Shown: in pieces, positions 18,751 to 27,667 of the stretch
How the letters are laid out: each line of letters starts with the position of its first letter
Numbering within the stretch: position 1 is the first letter of the stretch
NCBI GenBank assembly: GCA_965215825.1
Contig: CBDCEM010000003.1
Coordinates: 4,774,001 to 4,838,000 of the forward strand
Direction: 5' to 3'
Length of the DNA: 64,000 nucleotides
Origin: JAWPMT01 sp965215825
GTDB taxonomy: Bacteria > Bacteroidota > Bacteroidia > Cytophagales > Cyclobacteriaceae
Position numbers and translations under genes: made by a program
Notes under the pieces: generated by a model
Told to the model about the DNA's origin: nothing
The model's input: only the letters and a program-made list of their open reading frames with translations
Database searches by the model: none

Positions 18751-19218
18751 ATGAAACTGACCCAAGCCATCACATTTTTCGAAAACATTATAGGAACCTC
18801 TAGAAACAAAGCCGAAATCAAAATAACCGAGGCGTTCCTGAAAGTGCTCAACAACCTGAACAGCAGGGACTTTACAGATGAAGAGTTGAACAAGATCGAT
18901 GAGAAATTAACAGAACTAGAATTAGACAAGCAGCACATCAATCTTAAGAAACATTTGAGAAAAATGTATGCCAAGCTAACCAATTTCCTATTGAAGGAAT
19001 TCTCACTGATCACCACGAGCTACTACACCACACAAGGGCTAATCTTTGGGATGATCTTTGGGCAAGGTCTGGGAATAGCAATTGGCACAGCTATTAGCGC
19101 GGAAACAGGCATAGCAATCGGTTTGTCTCTTGGCACAGGTATGGGAATGGCCCTGGGTATTGCTTTTGGTTCTCTGAAAGATGCAGAAGCTAAAAAACAA
19201 GGAAAGGTATTGGGATAA
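18751..19218 (+). CDS. Hypothetical protein with glycine-zipper-like C-terminus
   Basis: The 155-residue protein has a charged helical N-terminal half (about 1-90, rich in Leu, Lys, Glu and Asn) and a C-terminal hydrophobic half (about 95-150) rich in Gly with GLIFGMIFGQGLGIAIG and SLGTGMGMALGIAFG. This GxxxG pattern suggests two tightly packed membrane helices or an oligomerising membrane segment. I do not recognise a family. It is isolated between the repeat-rich zone and the IS element, so it could be a passenger of a mobile region. The reading frame is intact with an ATG start. Confidence 0.6.
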   Translation: MKLTQAITFFENIIGTSRNKAEIKITEAFLKVLNNLNSRDFTDEELNKIDEKLTELELDKQHINLKKHLRKMYAKLTNFLLKEFSLITTSYYTTQGLIFGMIFGQGLGIAIGTAISAETGIAIGLSLGTGMGMALGIAFGSLKDAEAKKQGKVLG

Positions 19219-19369
19219 TCCAGCAACTTCTCCTCTTCAAACCGTCCGCGGAGGCGTGGGCCAGGAAGGTGTCCAGACTCTTGAAGTTCACCCCGATTCT
19301 TAGTCAGATGTACTGAAACTTTCCTGACACCCCTTTCTACTCAAACAAAATTCCCTCTTGAGAGGGGTA

Positions 19370-20795
19370 CAATGCTATTAAGTTAAGCTTCATATGGTCA
19401 CTTATTGAATTGAGTAATCCTTCCCTTTTTACTACTAGCTATTACATCTCGGCCAAAATGCCTATCAGGAATTATTGCTATGATGGAAGAGGCTACTTGA
19501 TTCAATATTTGACTTATGAAATGCTCATTATTTGAGTTAAAGAGGAATGAGAGTAGTTTTTCTCTTACAAATCGATAGGCATTCTTCCAGTTGTATTTGT
19601 ATTTCCATTTACGGTTGGAAGTACGTTGATCGATAGTTCTACTAGCTAATAAGCCTGTAATAGCGACTAAATTCATACAAAAAATATGTGCGTAAAACTC
19701 TTGAAAGATGCCTGCGGCCTTCTTGCAACCAAATTGTTCAACTTTCATCTTTGGCTTTAAGTTTTTAAAGCCTTCCTCCACGCCCCAACGAAGCTGATAC
19801 AGCTCATTTATGTCCCGAGCGCTGTATTTCTGCTGATCGAAAAGGTTGGTGATTAGCAATTCGGTTTCACCACTACTTAGTTCAATTCTTACAATTCTGA
19901 CCTTAATGGGAGTGGCATCGAGTTTATTCTTACGGCTATTCTCAACCTCTTTTGGACTAGGCTCCCATGTGGTAATTATGTCATCCTCATCGTGAGTTAT
20001 GATATTCTTGGCGAAGTTGGAACTGTTAATTGGTAATCGTATACAGACTTTGGTCTGGTGACTCACCAACTCTTTTATCGTACAGAAATGACCAAATCCT
20101 CTGTCTAAGATCAGCATATCATTTTCTTTAACGCTAGACAGGCCCTTTTTAAGCAAAGTCTTTTCACCTTCTCTCATTGTAGATAATTGACTGTCCACCA
20201 CAAACTGATTCAATACATCATAGATCATGAATGTCCTGGCCAAGTACCTTTTAGTTCCTAACTCATTAGTCGCGTATAGGCCAAAATAATCTTCGATATC
20301 TTGATGTGCGGGTAGGTTTAATGTACTACCATCTCCCGCAAGTAGACAATGCCCTTTCCAAAGCTTTTTGTCACAATCATGAAAAGTGTCATTTAGTTGC
20401 TCTACGAGATCTCTGAAAAACTCAGGCCTGATTTTATAACGAGCTTGAGTAAACGCACTTCCAGTTACAGGTCTTGTATCCAGACAGGGAAGAATCTTCT
20501 GAAGATTAAATTCTACTGATTCTTTAAATAAATGAAGAATACTGCCAGCGACAGCTTCAAACGATAAGGGAGAGGATCTACTAAAGTCTCTAGGAGAGCG
20601 TTTATAGCGAGATATTTTTCTCGAATTATGAAAAAAGTCAAAGAGTTTTTTTTGAAGAGCCCCCAGAGCTCTTCACTGTGTCATTTTCTTTATCTAAATT
20701 CATTGTCGATATATTTTACGTGTCTCTAAGATAACCGAGACAGGCCGATTGATAGCTATTGATCGGCTTTCTTTCTTCTTAACTTAATAGCATTG
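19370..20795 (-). mobile_element. Complete IS4-family insertion sequence with 18-bp ends and 10-bp target duplication
   Basis: The terminal inverted repeats are CAATGCTATTAAGTTAAG at 19370-19387 and its exact reverse complement at 20778-20795. The element is flanked by the perfect direct repeat GAGAGGGGTA at 19360-19369 and 20796-20805, the 10-bp target duplication. Together with a DDE transposase bearing a YREK motif this defines an IS4-type element of about 1.43 kb. The perfect ends and duplication point to a recent insertion. The target is the right arm of a CCCTCTTGAGAGGGG hairpin. The transposase frame is interrupted once at an A8 run. Confidence 0.9.
19398..20703 (-). CDS. IS4-family DDE transposase, frame interrupted at an A8 run
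   Basis: Translation from the ATG at 20703 gives MNLDKENDTVKSSGGSSKK and then stops soon after an eight-A run (20646-20653 on the minus strand). The following frame, shifted by one base, is open from just before the A-run to 19398 and encodes the whole catalytic domain: AGDGSTLNLP (first Asp), LILDRGFGHF (second Asp), and YQLRWGVEEGFKNLK, which fits Y-x2-R-x3-E-x6-K exactly. An A7 read would join the two parts into one protein. So this is either a one-base inactivating insertion or a gene expressed by slippage on the A-run, as known for some IS. It lies fully inside the element with perfect ends. Confidence 0.85.
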
Positions 20796-20853
20796 GAGAG
20801 GGGTATGGGGTGTGTTTATCTACTATCCTTGTACAGTCGCAAGCATTCATATC

Positions 20854-21663
20854 ATGACTAAAACCACCTACGATTCCGTACTTACCATCGCCGGCAGCGA
20901 TTCCGGAGGAGGCGCAGGCATCCAGGCAGACATCAAAAGCATCAGTGCTTGTGGCGCTTATGCAGCCTCTGTGATTACCGCCACTACGGCACAAAACACA
21001 CAGGGTGTTTTTGATATTCATGCCATACCTATAGATCACCTAAAAAAGCAATTGGATGCTGTGTTGAGCGACATTGAATTTGGAGCCATCAAAATCGGCA
21101 TGCTCCACTCTTGTGAAGTAATCCAGTCAGTACAAGCAAAACTGGAAGCATACTGCGCCAAAAACATTGTATTGGACCCGGTGATGATGGCCACTTCAGG
21201 AGATAGTCTTATCGACCAAACGGCCATCAATTGTCTGAAGGCTTTTCTACCTAAAGCAACATTAATCACCCCAAATATTCCCGAAGCTGAAATCTTAATC
21301 GGACGCGAAATTGAATATTCAAATGCGGAAGATGCATCGCGTGAAATCGGACAGACTTTCAAAACTTCAGTTCTCCTGAAGGGGGGGCATTTAAATGGCT
21401 CAAATAGTCAAATGACTGATTTTCTTTATCAGTATGATTCCGACAAAATTCTAACCATCTGTAACTCCAGAATTGAAACGAATCACACACATGGAACTGG
21501 ATGTAGCCTTTCTTCAAGCATCGCTGCCTACCTGAGCCAGGGAGATGAATTGAATGTCGCAGTTGAAAAAGGTTGTGCTTTTGTCAATCGTGGTATTGCC
21601 TCTGGAAAAGACAAAGTGCTCGGCAAGGGCAATGGCCCTATCAATCATTTTGGATTGACATAA
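20854..21663 (+). CDS. thiD: Hydroxymethylpyrimidine/phosphomethylpyrimidine kinase
   Basis: The 269-residue ribokinase-fold enzyme phosphorylates HMP and HMP-P in thiamine pyrimidine synthesis or salvage. Family marks are LTIAGSDSGGGAGIQADIKS at the N-terminus, ITATTAQNTQGV, VLDPVMMATSGD, LITPNIPEAEIL and the C-terminal anion hole THGTGCSLSSSIAAYL. The frame extends upstream to 20812, but the ATG at 20854 places the Gly-rich motif at the usual position, so I chose it. The IS ends only about 60 bp upstream, so the native promoter may have been disturbed. No other thiamine genes or TPP riboswitch are visible, so it may be a stand-alone salvage gene. Confidence 0.96.
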   Translation: MTKTTYDSVLTIAGSDSGGGAGIQADIKSISACGAYAASVITATTAQNTQGVFDIHAIPIDHLKKQLDAVLSDIEFGAIKIGMLHSCEVIQSVQAKLEAYCAKNIVLDPVMMATSGDSLIDQTAINCLKAFLPKATLITPNIPEAEILIGREIEYSNAEDASREIGQTFKTSVLLKGGHLNGSNSQMTDFLYQYDSDKILTICNSRIETNHTHGTGCSLSSSIAAYLSQGDELNVAVEKGCAFVNRGIASGKDKVLGKGNGPINHFGLT

Positions 21664-21698
21664 ATTGAGCATACGAGTTATTTTTAGCTAAACGAGTG

Positions 21699-22373
21699 AT
21701 GAAACAAAACCCAGAAGTAATCATACAATCTGCCGAAGAATGGTTGAAAAAACCGATGAAAAGAGATACTCTTGAGGCAATGGGTACAGCAACAGAGATC
21801 GTCGTTGGTTTAGTAGCATTGATGAAGGAAGGAGTTGGATCCAAGAAAGAATTAGGCGCACTCCTCGGACGTGTAAAAAGCACACAAAAAGCCATCGAGA
21901 ACATCGAAACGATGGATTGGGTTAAGGTTCAAAAAGGACATCTGGCCATCGGTCATAGACCCAGCGTCAAAATGGGAATTGATCTTAAACTGCAAAATAC
22001 CACACATATCCTTACGCTCCTTTCTGAAAACGAACAGGCCAAAAGCATTCAATCTATTGCCCTGAAGAATCACCTGGAATGGCTTTGGTTCCCTATGACT
22101 TCTGCACAACCGCCTGATGAATCCCGGTATCAGGAGCTCGCTGAGGTATTTGGGAAAATGAAAGTCATTTTGAACAAAGGTGGGAAAATTTACATCCACT
22201 GCTCCGCGGGCATTCATCGAACAGGCATGATTAGTCTGGCTTTCTTGAGGTACCTGGACATTGAGGCCGATCGGGCCATGGATGTATTGAAAGCGCTGCG
22301 AACAAAAACCAGCGAAGAAGTCGGCACTGAAAGAGCAGCATGGGCCCATCGGGTTTATCAAAAACTGAAATAA
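21699..22373 (+). CDS. Protein-tyrosine/dual-specificity phosphatase-like protein
   Basis: The 224-residue protein has a helical N-terminal section (about 1-75) and a phosphatase domain whose P-loop IYIHCSAGIHRTGMISL has the exact HCxxGxxRT signature (nucleophile Cys near 168). A WPFD-like segment (LEWLWFPMTSAQPPDESRY) precedes it, but the usual general-acid Asp is not in the standard place. GTG at 21696 directly precedes ATG at 21699; the ATG is preferred. It follows thiD by 35 bp and could be co-transcribed. The substrate could be phosphotyrosine or a phosphoinositide-like compound; nothing here decides it. Confidence 0.85.
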   Translation: MKQNPEVIIQSAEEWLKKPMKRDTLEAMGTATEIVVGLVALMKEGVGSKKELGALLGRVKSTQKAIENIETMDWVKVQKGHLAIGHRPSVKMGIDLKLQNTTHILTLLSENEQAKSIQSIALKNHLEWLWFPMTSAQPPDESRYQELAEVFGKMKVILNKGGKIYIHCSAGIHRTGMISLAFLRYLDIEADRAMDVLKALRTKTSEEVGTERAAWAHRVYQKLK

Positions 22374-22472
22374 TTCGAAAGTAACATCGAAATATCTCTT
22401 AATAAAAGCACTTTCGGGAACTGGCTGAAAGACCGTGAAAAGTCGATAAATTAGTGAGTCCTTGAACGGTTT

Positions 22473-23624
22473 ATGCGGAAGATTTCACATTATATTATCT
22501 GGGTGATTTTCTTATGGTCTTGCAACGATGACCCCATCCGAGAAATATCGATTTTTTCGTTTACACCCACCAGCGATGGTCCTGGGATTGAGGTTCAAAT
22601 CGCAGGTGCTGGATTTGGCAATGATTCTACACGCGTCCGCATCGACTTCAATGGTACTCCTGCCTCGATCTTATCAATGAACGATACCCTGTTAATCACG
22701 GAGGTACCTTTAAATGCCACTTCCGGTACAATCAATATTCGGGTAGAAGAACAAGTTGCGAGCAGTGCCAATCCGTTTGAGGTACTATCTGGCACCTGGA
22801 CAAAAAAACAAGATCTTCCCGTAGATACTGGCTTCGGTGCAGCCGTAGGTTTTACTATAGCAGACGTGGGTTACGTAGGTACTGGAGCAGATAATGGTCG
22901 AATATTCGATACGTTTTGGAAATACAATCCGGAAATTGATCAGTGGTCAGAACTACCTGCCATTCCAGGTGGAGGCCGACGATTTAGCTCAGGTTTTGTG
23001 ATCGGAGAAAAGGCGTATGTCGGACTAGGAAGAAAAGACAATGAAACAGAGATTTCATCCACGTTTTATCAGTATGATCCTTTATCCGAAAACTGGAATC
23101 AAATAAAAGATTTCCCCGGATTATTGCCTGACTTCACCGACACCTATGCCACTTTCGTTATTGACGAAATAGGTTTTCTACTATTAGAAAAGCAACTATG
23201 GCGCTATGAATCGGAGCATGATTCATGGTCAGAACACGGTGTATTCCCCGGCAATGGTATTTCCAGTCGCCAGGCCGAGGTAGTGAATGAGAACGTCTAT
23301 ATAGGACTTGGTTTCAACTACAACTCCGATTGGTGGAAATATGACCCAGTTAACAATGATTGGACTTCCCTCTCTCCATATCCGGGAGCTTCTACCTGGG
23401 GTTTGAGTAGTTTCCAAATCGACCAAAAGATCTATGTAGTGGGCAAGCAGTGCTGGGAGTACGATCCCAATACCGATCACTGGACTCAAAAGACTTCCCA
23501 TCCCGATGGGCGAAGATTTGGTATTGGCTTTGCGATTAAAGGAAATGGCTATTTGGGCACCGGAACCTCTCTCTCCCAATCCTCTCAACTCTTTCAGAAA
23601 GACTTTTGGGAGTTTAGTCCTTAG
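22473..23624 (+). CDS. Lipoprotein with IPT/TIG domain and kelch repeats
   Basis: The 383-residue protein has a lipoprotein leader ending IFLWSC, an IPT/TIG-type Ig-like domain (about 25-105: FTPTSDGPGIEVQIAGAGFG, then FEVLSGTW), and about five kelch units (about 105-383) with repeating FWKYNPEIDQWSELPAIPGG, FYQYDPLSENWNQIKDFPG and WWKYDPVNNDWTSLSPYPG motifs, forming a beta-propeller. Such surface lipoproteins are frequent in Bacteroidota, and ligand or enzyme activity is unknown. It converges with the symporter gene on the other strand, overlapping it by 4 bp at the 3' ends. Confidence 0.88.
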   Translation: MRKISHYIIWVIFLWSCNDDPIREISIFSFTPTSDGPGIEVQIAGAGFGNDSTRVRIDFNGTPASILSMNDTLLITEVPLNATSGTINIRVEEQVASSANPFEVLSGTWTKKQDLPVDTGFGAAVGFTIADVGYVGTGADNGRIFDTFWKYNPEIDQWSELPAIPGGGRRFSSGFVIGEKAYVGLGRKDNETEISSTFYQYDPLSENWNQIKDFPGLLPDFTDTYATFVIDEIGFLLLEKQLWRYESEHDSWSEHGVFPGNGISSRQAEVVNENVYIGLGFNYNSDWWKYDPVNNDWTSLSPYPGASTWGLSSFQIDQKIYVVGKQCWEYDPNTDHWTQKTSHPDGRRFGIGFAIKGNGYLGTGTSLSQSSQLFQKDFWEFSP

Positions 23625-25090
23625 TCCGATTTTTTTCGATTGACATGTCCCACCCACAACATCAGTGCACTTGCCGCTATTCCTAAGGTTGGAGAGAGAA
23701 AAATCATATTGTCATCCCCTATGATTTTACCAACAATGGCCATGCCCCACCCGACAATAAACCCAAGGACCACACCTATTGAAGCGTACTTAGAATATTG
23801 ATGAAGGCGCTCACGAGACAGATAGAGGGAAAGTAATATCGGTGGAAATAAAGCCAATGCACCACCATAGATCGCAAAGACCAGGTCAGAAATTGAGAAT
23901 CCGATTAATTTAAGTCCTTCAACTAATGCAACAGCGATGATCGTCGCAACAATAATCGTGATTCGAGCGGTTCTAAATTCTCCCTGAGCAGTGATCTTTT
24001 CAGTTGCGGCTTTTGATCTAAAATTGGCAATCACATCTTCATAAAAAGTGTGTACTGTGGCAATCAAAAGCGTGGAAGCCGTAGATAACATAGCTGCATA
24101 TAATCCCACAGTGATGATGAAGAGTAAAATCAATCCAACAGTGGAAGTGGAGAATACTTCTAAAAACTGATACAAATAAGTCGTCTTGTCATCCGGAGTA
24201 ACGAATGCCATTCCTAATACCGAAACAATTGCCAGAAACCCCCAGGCCATGGCTATCATCCAGGTACTTCTCTTCAGTCCATTATTTACGACACCCTGGT
24301 CCGATGAAGCGCCTATTCGTTGCCAAATACTCATGTTACTGATATGGGTAGGGATATTCATGATGGCGATCCCAACTAAGAACCATATCAAGCCGTCTCG
24401 ATTAGAGAAGTCCCAGGCGGGTACCGGAATTTCACTGAGGTTCCCCAGGTCAGCAGTAAACAATCCATAGCCAATGAATCCAAAGAAAGCGATGATCAAC
24501 GCCCAAATAGCATTCATCATGATGTTGTCAGTCTTAATCACCGCCCGGTAGCCTCCTAGAAAAGTATAAACTACAGAGACCAGAGACAAAGTAAGTACTG
24601 TAATCCATTCAGGAATAGAAGGAACCAGAAAGGCCAAAAACCTGGAGCCTACAAGAAGTTCTGTAGCAAATATCAGAAGAAATCCAACACTGCTACAGAT
24701 GGCACCGACAACTTTCACTATGCCGGAAGCATACTCTGATCCTAAATACTCATGAAGTGAAGGTCGATGATCGTAAGCTGACAGCTTTTTCAGGATCAGA
24801 GGACTGATTTTTGAGAGCCAATACATCCCAATTGCAGTGGTAAGTACGGTCCACAGCAACCACATCCCAAAATAACCAGCTAGCTGAAAATAGGAGATTA
24901 CTATGGTAGCCAGGCTTACGGTTGTAGCGACGGTTGATGCAGAAAATTCGGTACTATTTCGTACATGACTTTTCCCCAGCGTGATGGGTATAAAATCTGA
25001 CAAGCTCTTGTTTTTGGAAGAGGTGCGAAAGCCAATTCCCAGGAAAATAACGGAAGAAACAATAATGGAAGTGAGAATTACAATTTCCAT
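23621..25090 (-). CDS. Sodium:solute symporter family transporter
   Basis: The 489-residue protein has about 13 membrane helices and the SSS-family core: an N-terminal hydrophobic helix, SEFSASTVATTVSLATIVISY near 50, LVGSRFLAFLVPSIPEW, VYTFLGGYRAVIKTDNIMMN around the conserved helix 5 region, and STASTLLIATVHTFYEDV further on. It should use the Na+ gradient to import a small solute such as an amino acid, sugar or vitamin; the substrate cannot be named from sequence. It stands alone, converging with the kelch lipoprotein gene. Confidence 0.92.
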   Translation of the reverse strand: MEIVILTSIIVSSVIFLGIGFRTSSKNKSLSDFIPITLGKSHVRNSTEFSASTVATTVSLATIVISYFQLAGYFGMWLLWTVLTTAIGMYWLSKISPLILKKLSAYDHRPSLHEYLGSEYASGIVKVVGAICSSVGFLLIFATELLVGSRFLAFLVPSIPEWITVLTLSLVSVVYTFLGGYRAVIKTDNIMMNAIWALIIAFFGFIGYGLFTADLGNLSEIPVPAWDFSNRDGLIWFLVGIAIMNIPTHISNMSIWQRIGASSDQGVVNNGLKRSTWMIAMAWGFLAIVSVLGMAFVTPDDKTTYLYQFLEVFSTSTVGLILLFIITVGLYAAMLSTASTLLIATVHTFYEDVIANFRSKAATEKITAQGEFRTARITIIVATIIAVALVEGLKLIGFSISDLVFAIYGGALALFPPILLSLYLSRERLHQYSKYASIGVVLGFIVGWGMAIVGKIIGDDNMIFLSPTLGIAASALMLWVGHVNRKKSD

Positions 25091-25198
25091 GCAGCAGTAG
25101 GATCTGGTTGTTACAAAGTGGAAGATAAGGTCAATTCCCGAAATCGAAAAAGAACGAGAAAAGGAGCTATCTTGTAAAAAGGTTCAATAACTCAAGTC

Positions 25199-25783
25199 AT
25201 GCTTCATTTTTTATCGACGAGATCTTTGCTCAGTTCGGTATTCCTGAGCTCGCTATTCCTCACATTCACTATTGGGGTATCCATGGCGCAACAGAATACC
25301 CAAAACCCGGAACTAATGCATTTCGATAATATAGCCACTTACCTGACACAAGGAAGCGGTCAATGGAAAGCGCCGAACAACAATCATAACCCCAATAACC
25401 CCAGGTCTGCGAAAGCGTTCGGACTTTGGTTTAAAAGGCCGATGAGAAATCTCATGACCTTAAAGATTGTCAGCTATCAGAAAGATACAATCCTGACCAG
25501 CTCAGAAGGTATCTTCTCATGGCATCCTGGTGAAAAACAATTTATCCACGTAAATGGAAATCGTGGAAATGGTTATTCAGAGGGGATCACGGCATTTCCC
25601 AGTGATTCTATGTTTATTTCTACCGTGAGAATTTTTACTGCGAGAGGTTCCTCTTATGAGCATAAAGATGAAAATTTTATTGTCAACGACAATATTCATC
25701 GTAATGTCTCTTACCGAAAAGATGAAGAAGGAGAATGGATTGCAGAAAGCGAGTGGACCTGGACCAGAATTCCTGAAAAGTAA
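25199..25783 (+). CDS. Hypothetical secreted protein
   Basis: The 194-residue protein has a clear signal peptide (hydrophobic 8-29, cleavage after SMA-Q). The mature part contains LMHFDNIATYLTQGSGQWKA, WFKRPMRNLMTLKIVSY and EGEWIAESEWTW, consistent with a small beta-rich domain of the lipocalin-like type used by DUF1579-type proteins, but I do not recognise a defined family. It is followed 12 bp later by an MBL-fold hydrolase on the same strand, so the two are probably co-transcribed. Confidence 0.75.
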   Translation: MLHFLSTRSLLSSVFLSSLFLTFTIGVSMAQQNTQNPELMHFDNIATYLTQGSGQWKAPNNNHNPNNPRSAKAFGLWFKRPMRNLMTLKIVSYQKDTILTSSEGIFSWHPGEKQFIHVNGNRGNGYSEGITAFPSDSMFISTVRIFTARGSSYEHKDENFIVNDNIHRNVSYRKDEEGEWIAESEWTWTRIPEK

Positions 25784-25794
25784 CTCATGACACC

Positions 25795-26562
25795 ATGAAA
25801 ATTCACCACATTAGAAACGCAACTTTCATCATCGAAGCTGGTGATAAGTTCATTTTGGTTGATCCGATGCTAGGCCCAAAAGGCTCGGGTTCGCCCCTGG
25901 CATTTTTCCGTTTTAAGGCATTAAGAAACCCAACCGTAGAGTTACCATCAAACACAATTGAACTCCTGGAAAATGTCACACACTGCTTGATTACACACCT
26001 CCACCGAGACCACATTGATAAGGAAGGCATCAAATTTCTTGTAAACAAAAAAATCCCTATCATATGCAGTTATAAGGATCAAAAGACCTTGAAGAAAAAA
26101 GGATTAATGGTAGAGTTAATTTGCAAGTATTGGAAACCTCAATCCTATGTCCAGGGAGAAATTACCGGGATACCAGCCACTCATGGGTATGGGTTTGTCA
26201 AAAAAATAGCCGGTCCCGTCATGGGCTTCTACATGAAGCTCCCAAATGACCATACCGTTTACATCAGTTCTGACACAGTTTATACAAATGATGTCCATCG
26301 GGCATTGACAGAATTAAAGCCAGACATTTCCATTCTCGCGGCAGGAATGGCTCAATTAGATATAGGAGATTTACTACTTATGAACCCTGCAGATATCATG
26401 AATTTCATCCAGAATGCTCCCGGAAAAGTTGTTGCCAATCACCTCGAAGCTTTGAATCACTGCCCAAATTCACGGAAGGAGTTACAAGCTGATGTGAATC
26501 GGCAACGCCTGACAGAAAAAGTCATAATCCCTAATGACGGTGAAACCATTGATTTCTCCTGA
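25795..26562 (+). CDS. MBL-fold metallo-hydrolase (UlaG-like)
   Basis: The 255-residue cytoplasmic protein has the metallo-beta-lactamase fold: LVDPMLGPKG near 25, the metal-binding HLHRDHID near 65 (HxHxDH), a later ATHGYGF, an Asp in SSDTVYTND, and a terminal His in VVANHLEALNH. UlaG-like and related hydrolases open lactones or cleave phosphodiesters and thioesters. The closest type cannot be decided. It lies 12 bp downstream of the secreted hypothetical gene. Confidence 0.9.
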   Translation: MKIHHIRNATFIIEAGDKFILVDPMLGPKGSGSPLAFFRFKALRNPTVELPSNTIELLENVTHCLITHLHRDHIDKEGIKFLVNKKIPIICSYKDQKTLKKKGLMVELICKYWKPQSYVQGEITGIPATHGYGFVKKIAGPVMGFYMKLPNDHTVYISSDTVYTNDVHRALTELKPDISILAAGMAQLDIGDLLLMNPADIMNFIQNAPGKVVANHLEALNHCPNSRKELQADVNRQRLTEKVIIPNDGETIDFS

Positions 26563-26571
26563 TCACCTCAG

Positions 26572-26907
26572 CTACGTTCCGAATGGAAATGAAAGACTGA
26601 AGTGCAAGCGGTGCAATAAGATAATGCTCACTTCTTTAGATACCATGCTGAAGGGTTTATCAACCAACAACACCTCATCTTGATTTCCGGAATAAGCTAC
26701 CGTATCAATTTGCTCAGTTTTCAAGTCAATTGAATCCAGGGCAACAGTTGTAGCTTCTCTCTTATCAATAGAAGGTGAAATTAATTTAATCGGTCTTTTC
26801 ATAACAGATTTCAGCTCATACTTTGAGGCAACGGAAAAAGAAGCGATTATCAAGATAAAAGCGATTACTGAGGGCATAGTGAGTCGTTTTAAGTTAGGTT
26901 TTTTCAT
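26572..26907 (-). CDS. Small hypothetical protein with N-terminal hydrophobic helix
   Basis: The 111-residue product begins MKKPNLKRLTMPSVIAFIL, a signal-anchor-like helix to about 28, followed by a polar region without known motifs. It converges with the MBL gene. There is no family recognition. Its start, leader and position make it plausible, but coding status is less certain than for its neighbours. Confidence 0.5.
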   Translation of the reverse strand: MKKPNLKRLTMPSVIAFILIIASFSVASKYELKSVMKRPIKLISPSIDKREATTVALDSIDLKTEQIDTVAYSGNQDEVLLVDKPFSMVSKEVSIILLHRLHFSLSFPFGT

Positions 26908-27054
26908 GAGTTTAATTCAAGTAATGCCAATATTTCAAGCATTGCTCTAATTATTAGCACGTAAAAACCCAACGAAAGTTGCTGATATTGCTAATTTTTA
27001 TTTCCTGTGCTCAAAAAAACAGCTATTGTCCTGATATTTATTGAGCGAGAGGTT

Positions 27055-27231
27055 CTAATTTATGCCTGTCGCACCTTCTTCCAGTACCTTTAGTCGACGC
27101 TCGATTTGCATCAATTTATGTATGATGATGATATGTGTTTCTTTAGCGTCTATCCCAACAACACTCTCCGTACTGCTGATCAATTTTTCGATGGCCTCGT
27201 ATTCATCTCTGGGAATTTCCTTCTTATCCAT
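27055..27231 (-). CDS. Conserved-looking 58-residue acidic/helical protein
   Basis: A 58-codon frame from ATG at 27231 to TAG at 27055 reads MDKKEIPRDEYEAIEKLIS, then VVGIDAKETHIIIIHKLMQI and ERRLKVLEEG. It is amphipathic, likely two helices with a coiled-coil tendency, and has the composition of a real cytoplasmic protein. It starts 24 bp after the rhodanese gene stop, same strand, suggesting co-transcription. The function is unknown. Its normal amino-acid composition and operon spacing support it as a gene. Confidence 0.65.
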   Translation of the reverse strand: MDKKEIPRDEYEAIEKLISSTESVVGIDAKETHIIIIHKLMQIERRLKVLEEGATGIN

Positions 27232-27255
27232 AATCTACCTTTCCCTAAACTTACC

Positions 27256-27588
27256 TTATTTACGAGCATTCCAGGCAGTGATTCCACCCTTGAAATTATA
27301 AAGTGACTCAAATCCAAGGTCAGACATGACCCTACACGCCTTGGCACTGCGCATACCACTCTTGCAATAAACAAGATAGGTCGCGGATTTATCGAGCTTA
27401 TTGACTTCTTCCCGAAAGTTCGAATCAGAAATGTTAATTGCCTTATGACCAGGAATGGCTCCTGCCGCAATCTCTTTGGGTGACCTTACATCCAATACGA
27501 CCACCCTCTTTTGTGTCCTATACGTCTCAAAATCAGGCAAGTCTATATTTTGAAAAGCTTGTTTCTTTCTCTTGAATAAACCGAACAT
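27256..27588 (-). CDS. Rhodanese-like sulfurtransferase
   Basis: The 110-residue single-domain protein has the rhodanese marks VVVLDVRSPKEIAAGAIPGH and the active-site loop YCKSGMRSAKA with the catalytic Cys and a following Arg, then LYNFKGGITAW. It carries sulfane sulfur as a persulfide, or serves a related redox role. The N-terminal FGLFKRKKQ is short and not a signal peptide, so it should be cytoplasmic. It is followed by the 58-residue gene on the same strand. Confidence 0.92.
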   Translation of the reverse strand: MFGLFKRKKQAFQNIDLPDFETYRTQKRVVVLDVRSPKEIAAGAIPGHKAINISDSNFREEVNKLDKSATYLVYCKSGMRSAKACRVMSDLGFESLYNFKGGITAWNARK

Positions 27589-27667
27589 CTCAACTTAATT
27601 TGACTACATAATTAACCAACCCAGACGATACAGGGCGCAACATTTGTTACACTTAAAACCTGAATTA

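Noticed and set aside
23229..23657. A 142-codon minus-strand frame within the kelch gene
   Set aside because: It is antisense to a well-supported kelch lipoprotein and has no recognisable domain.
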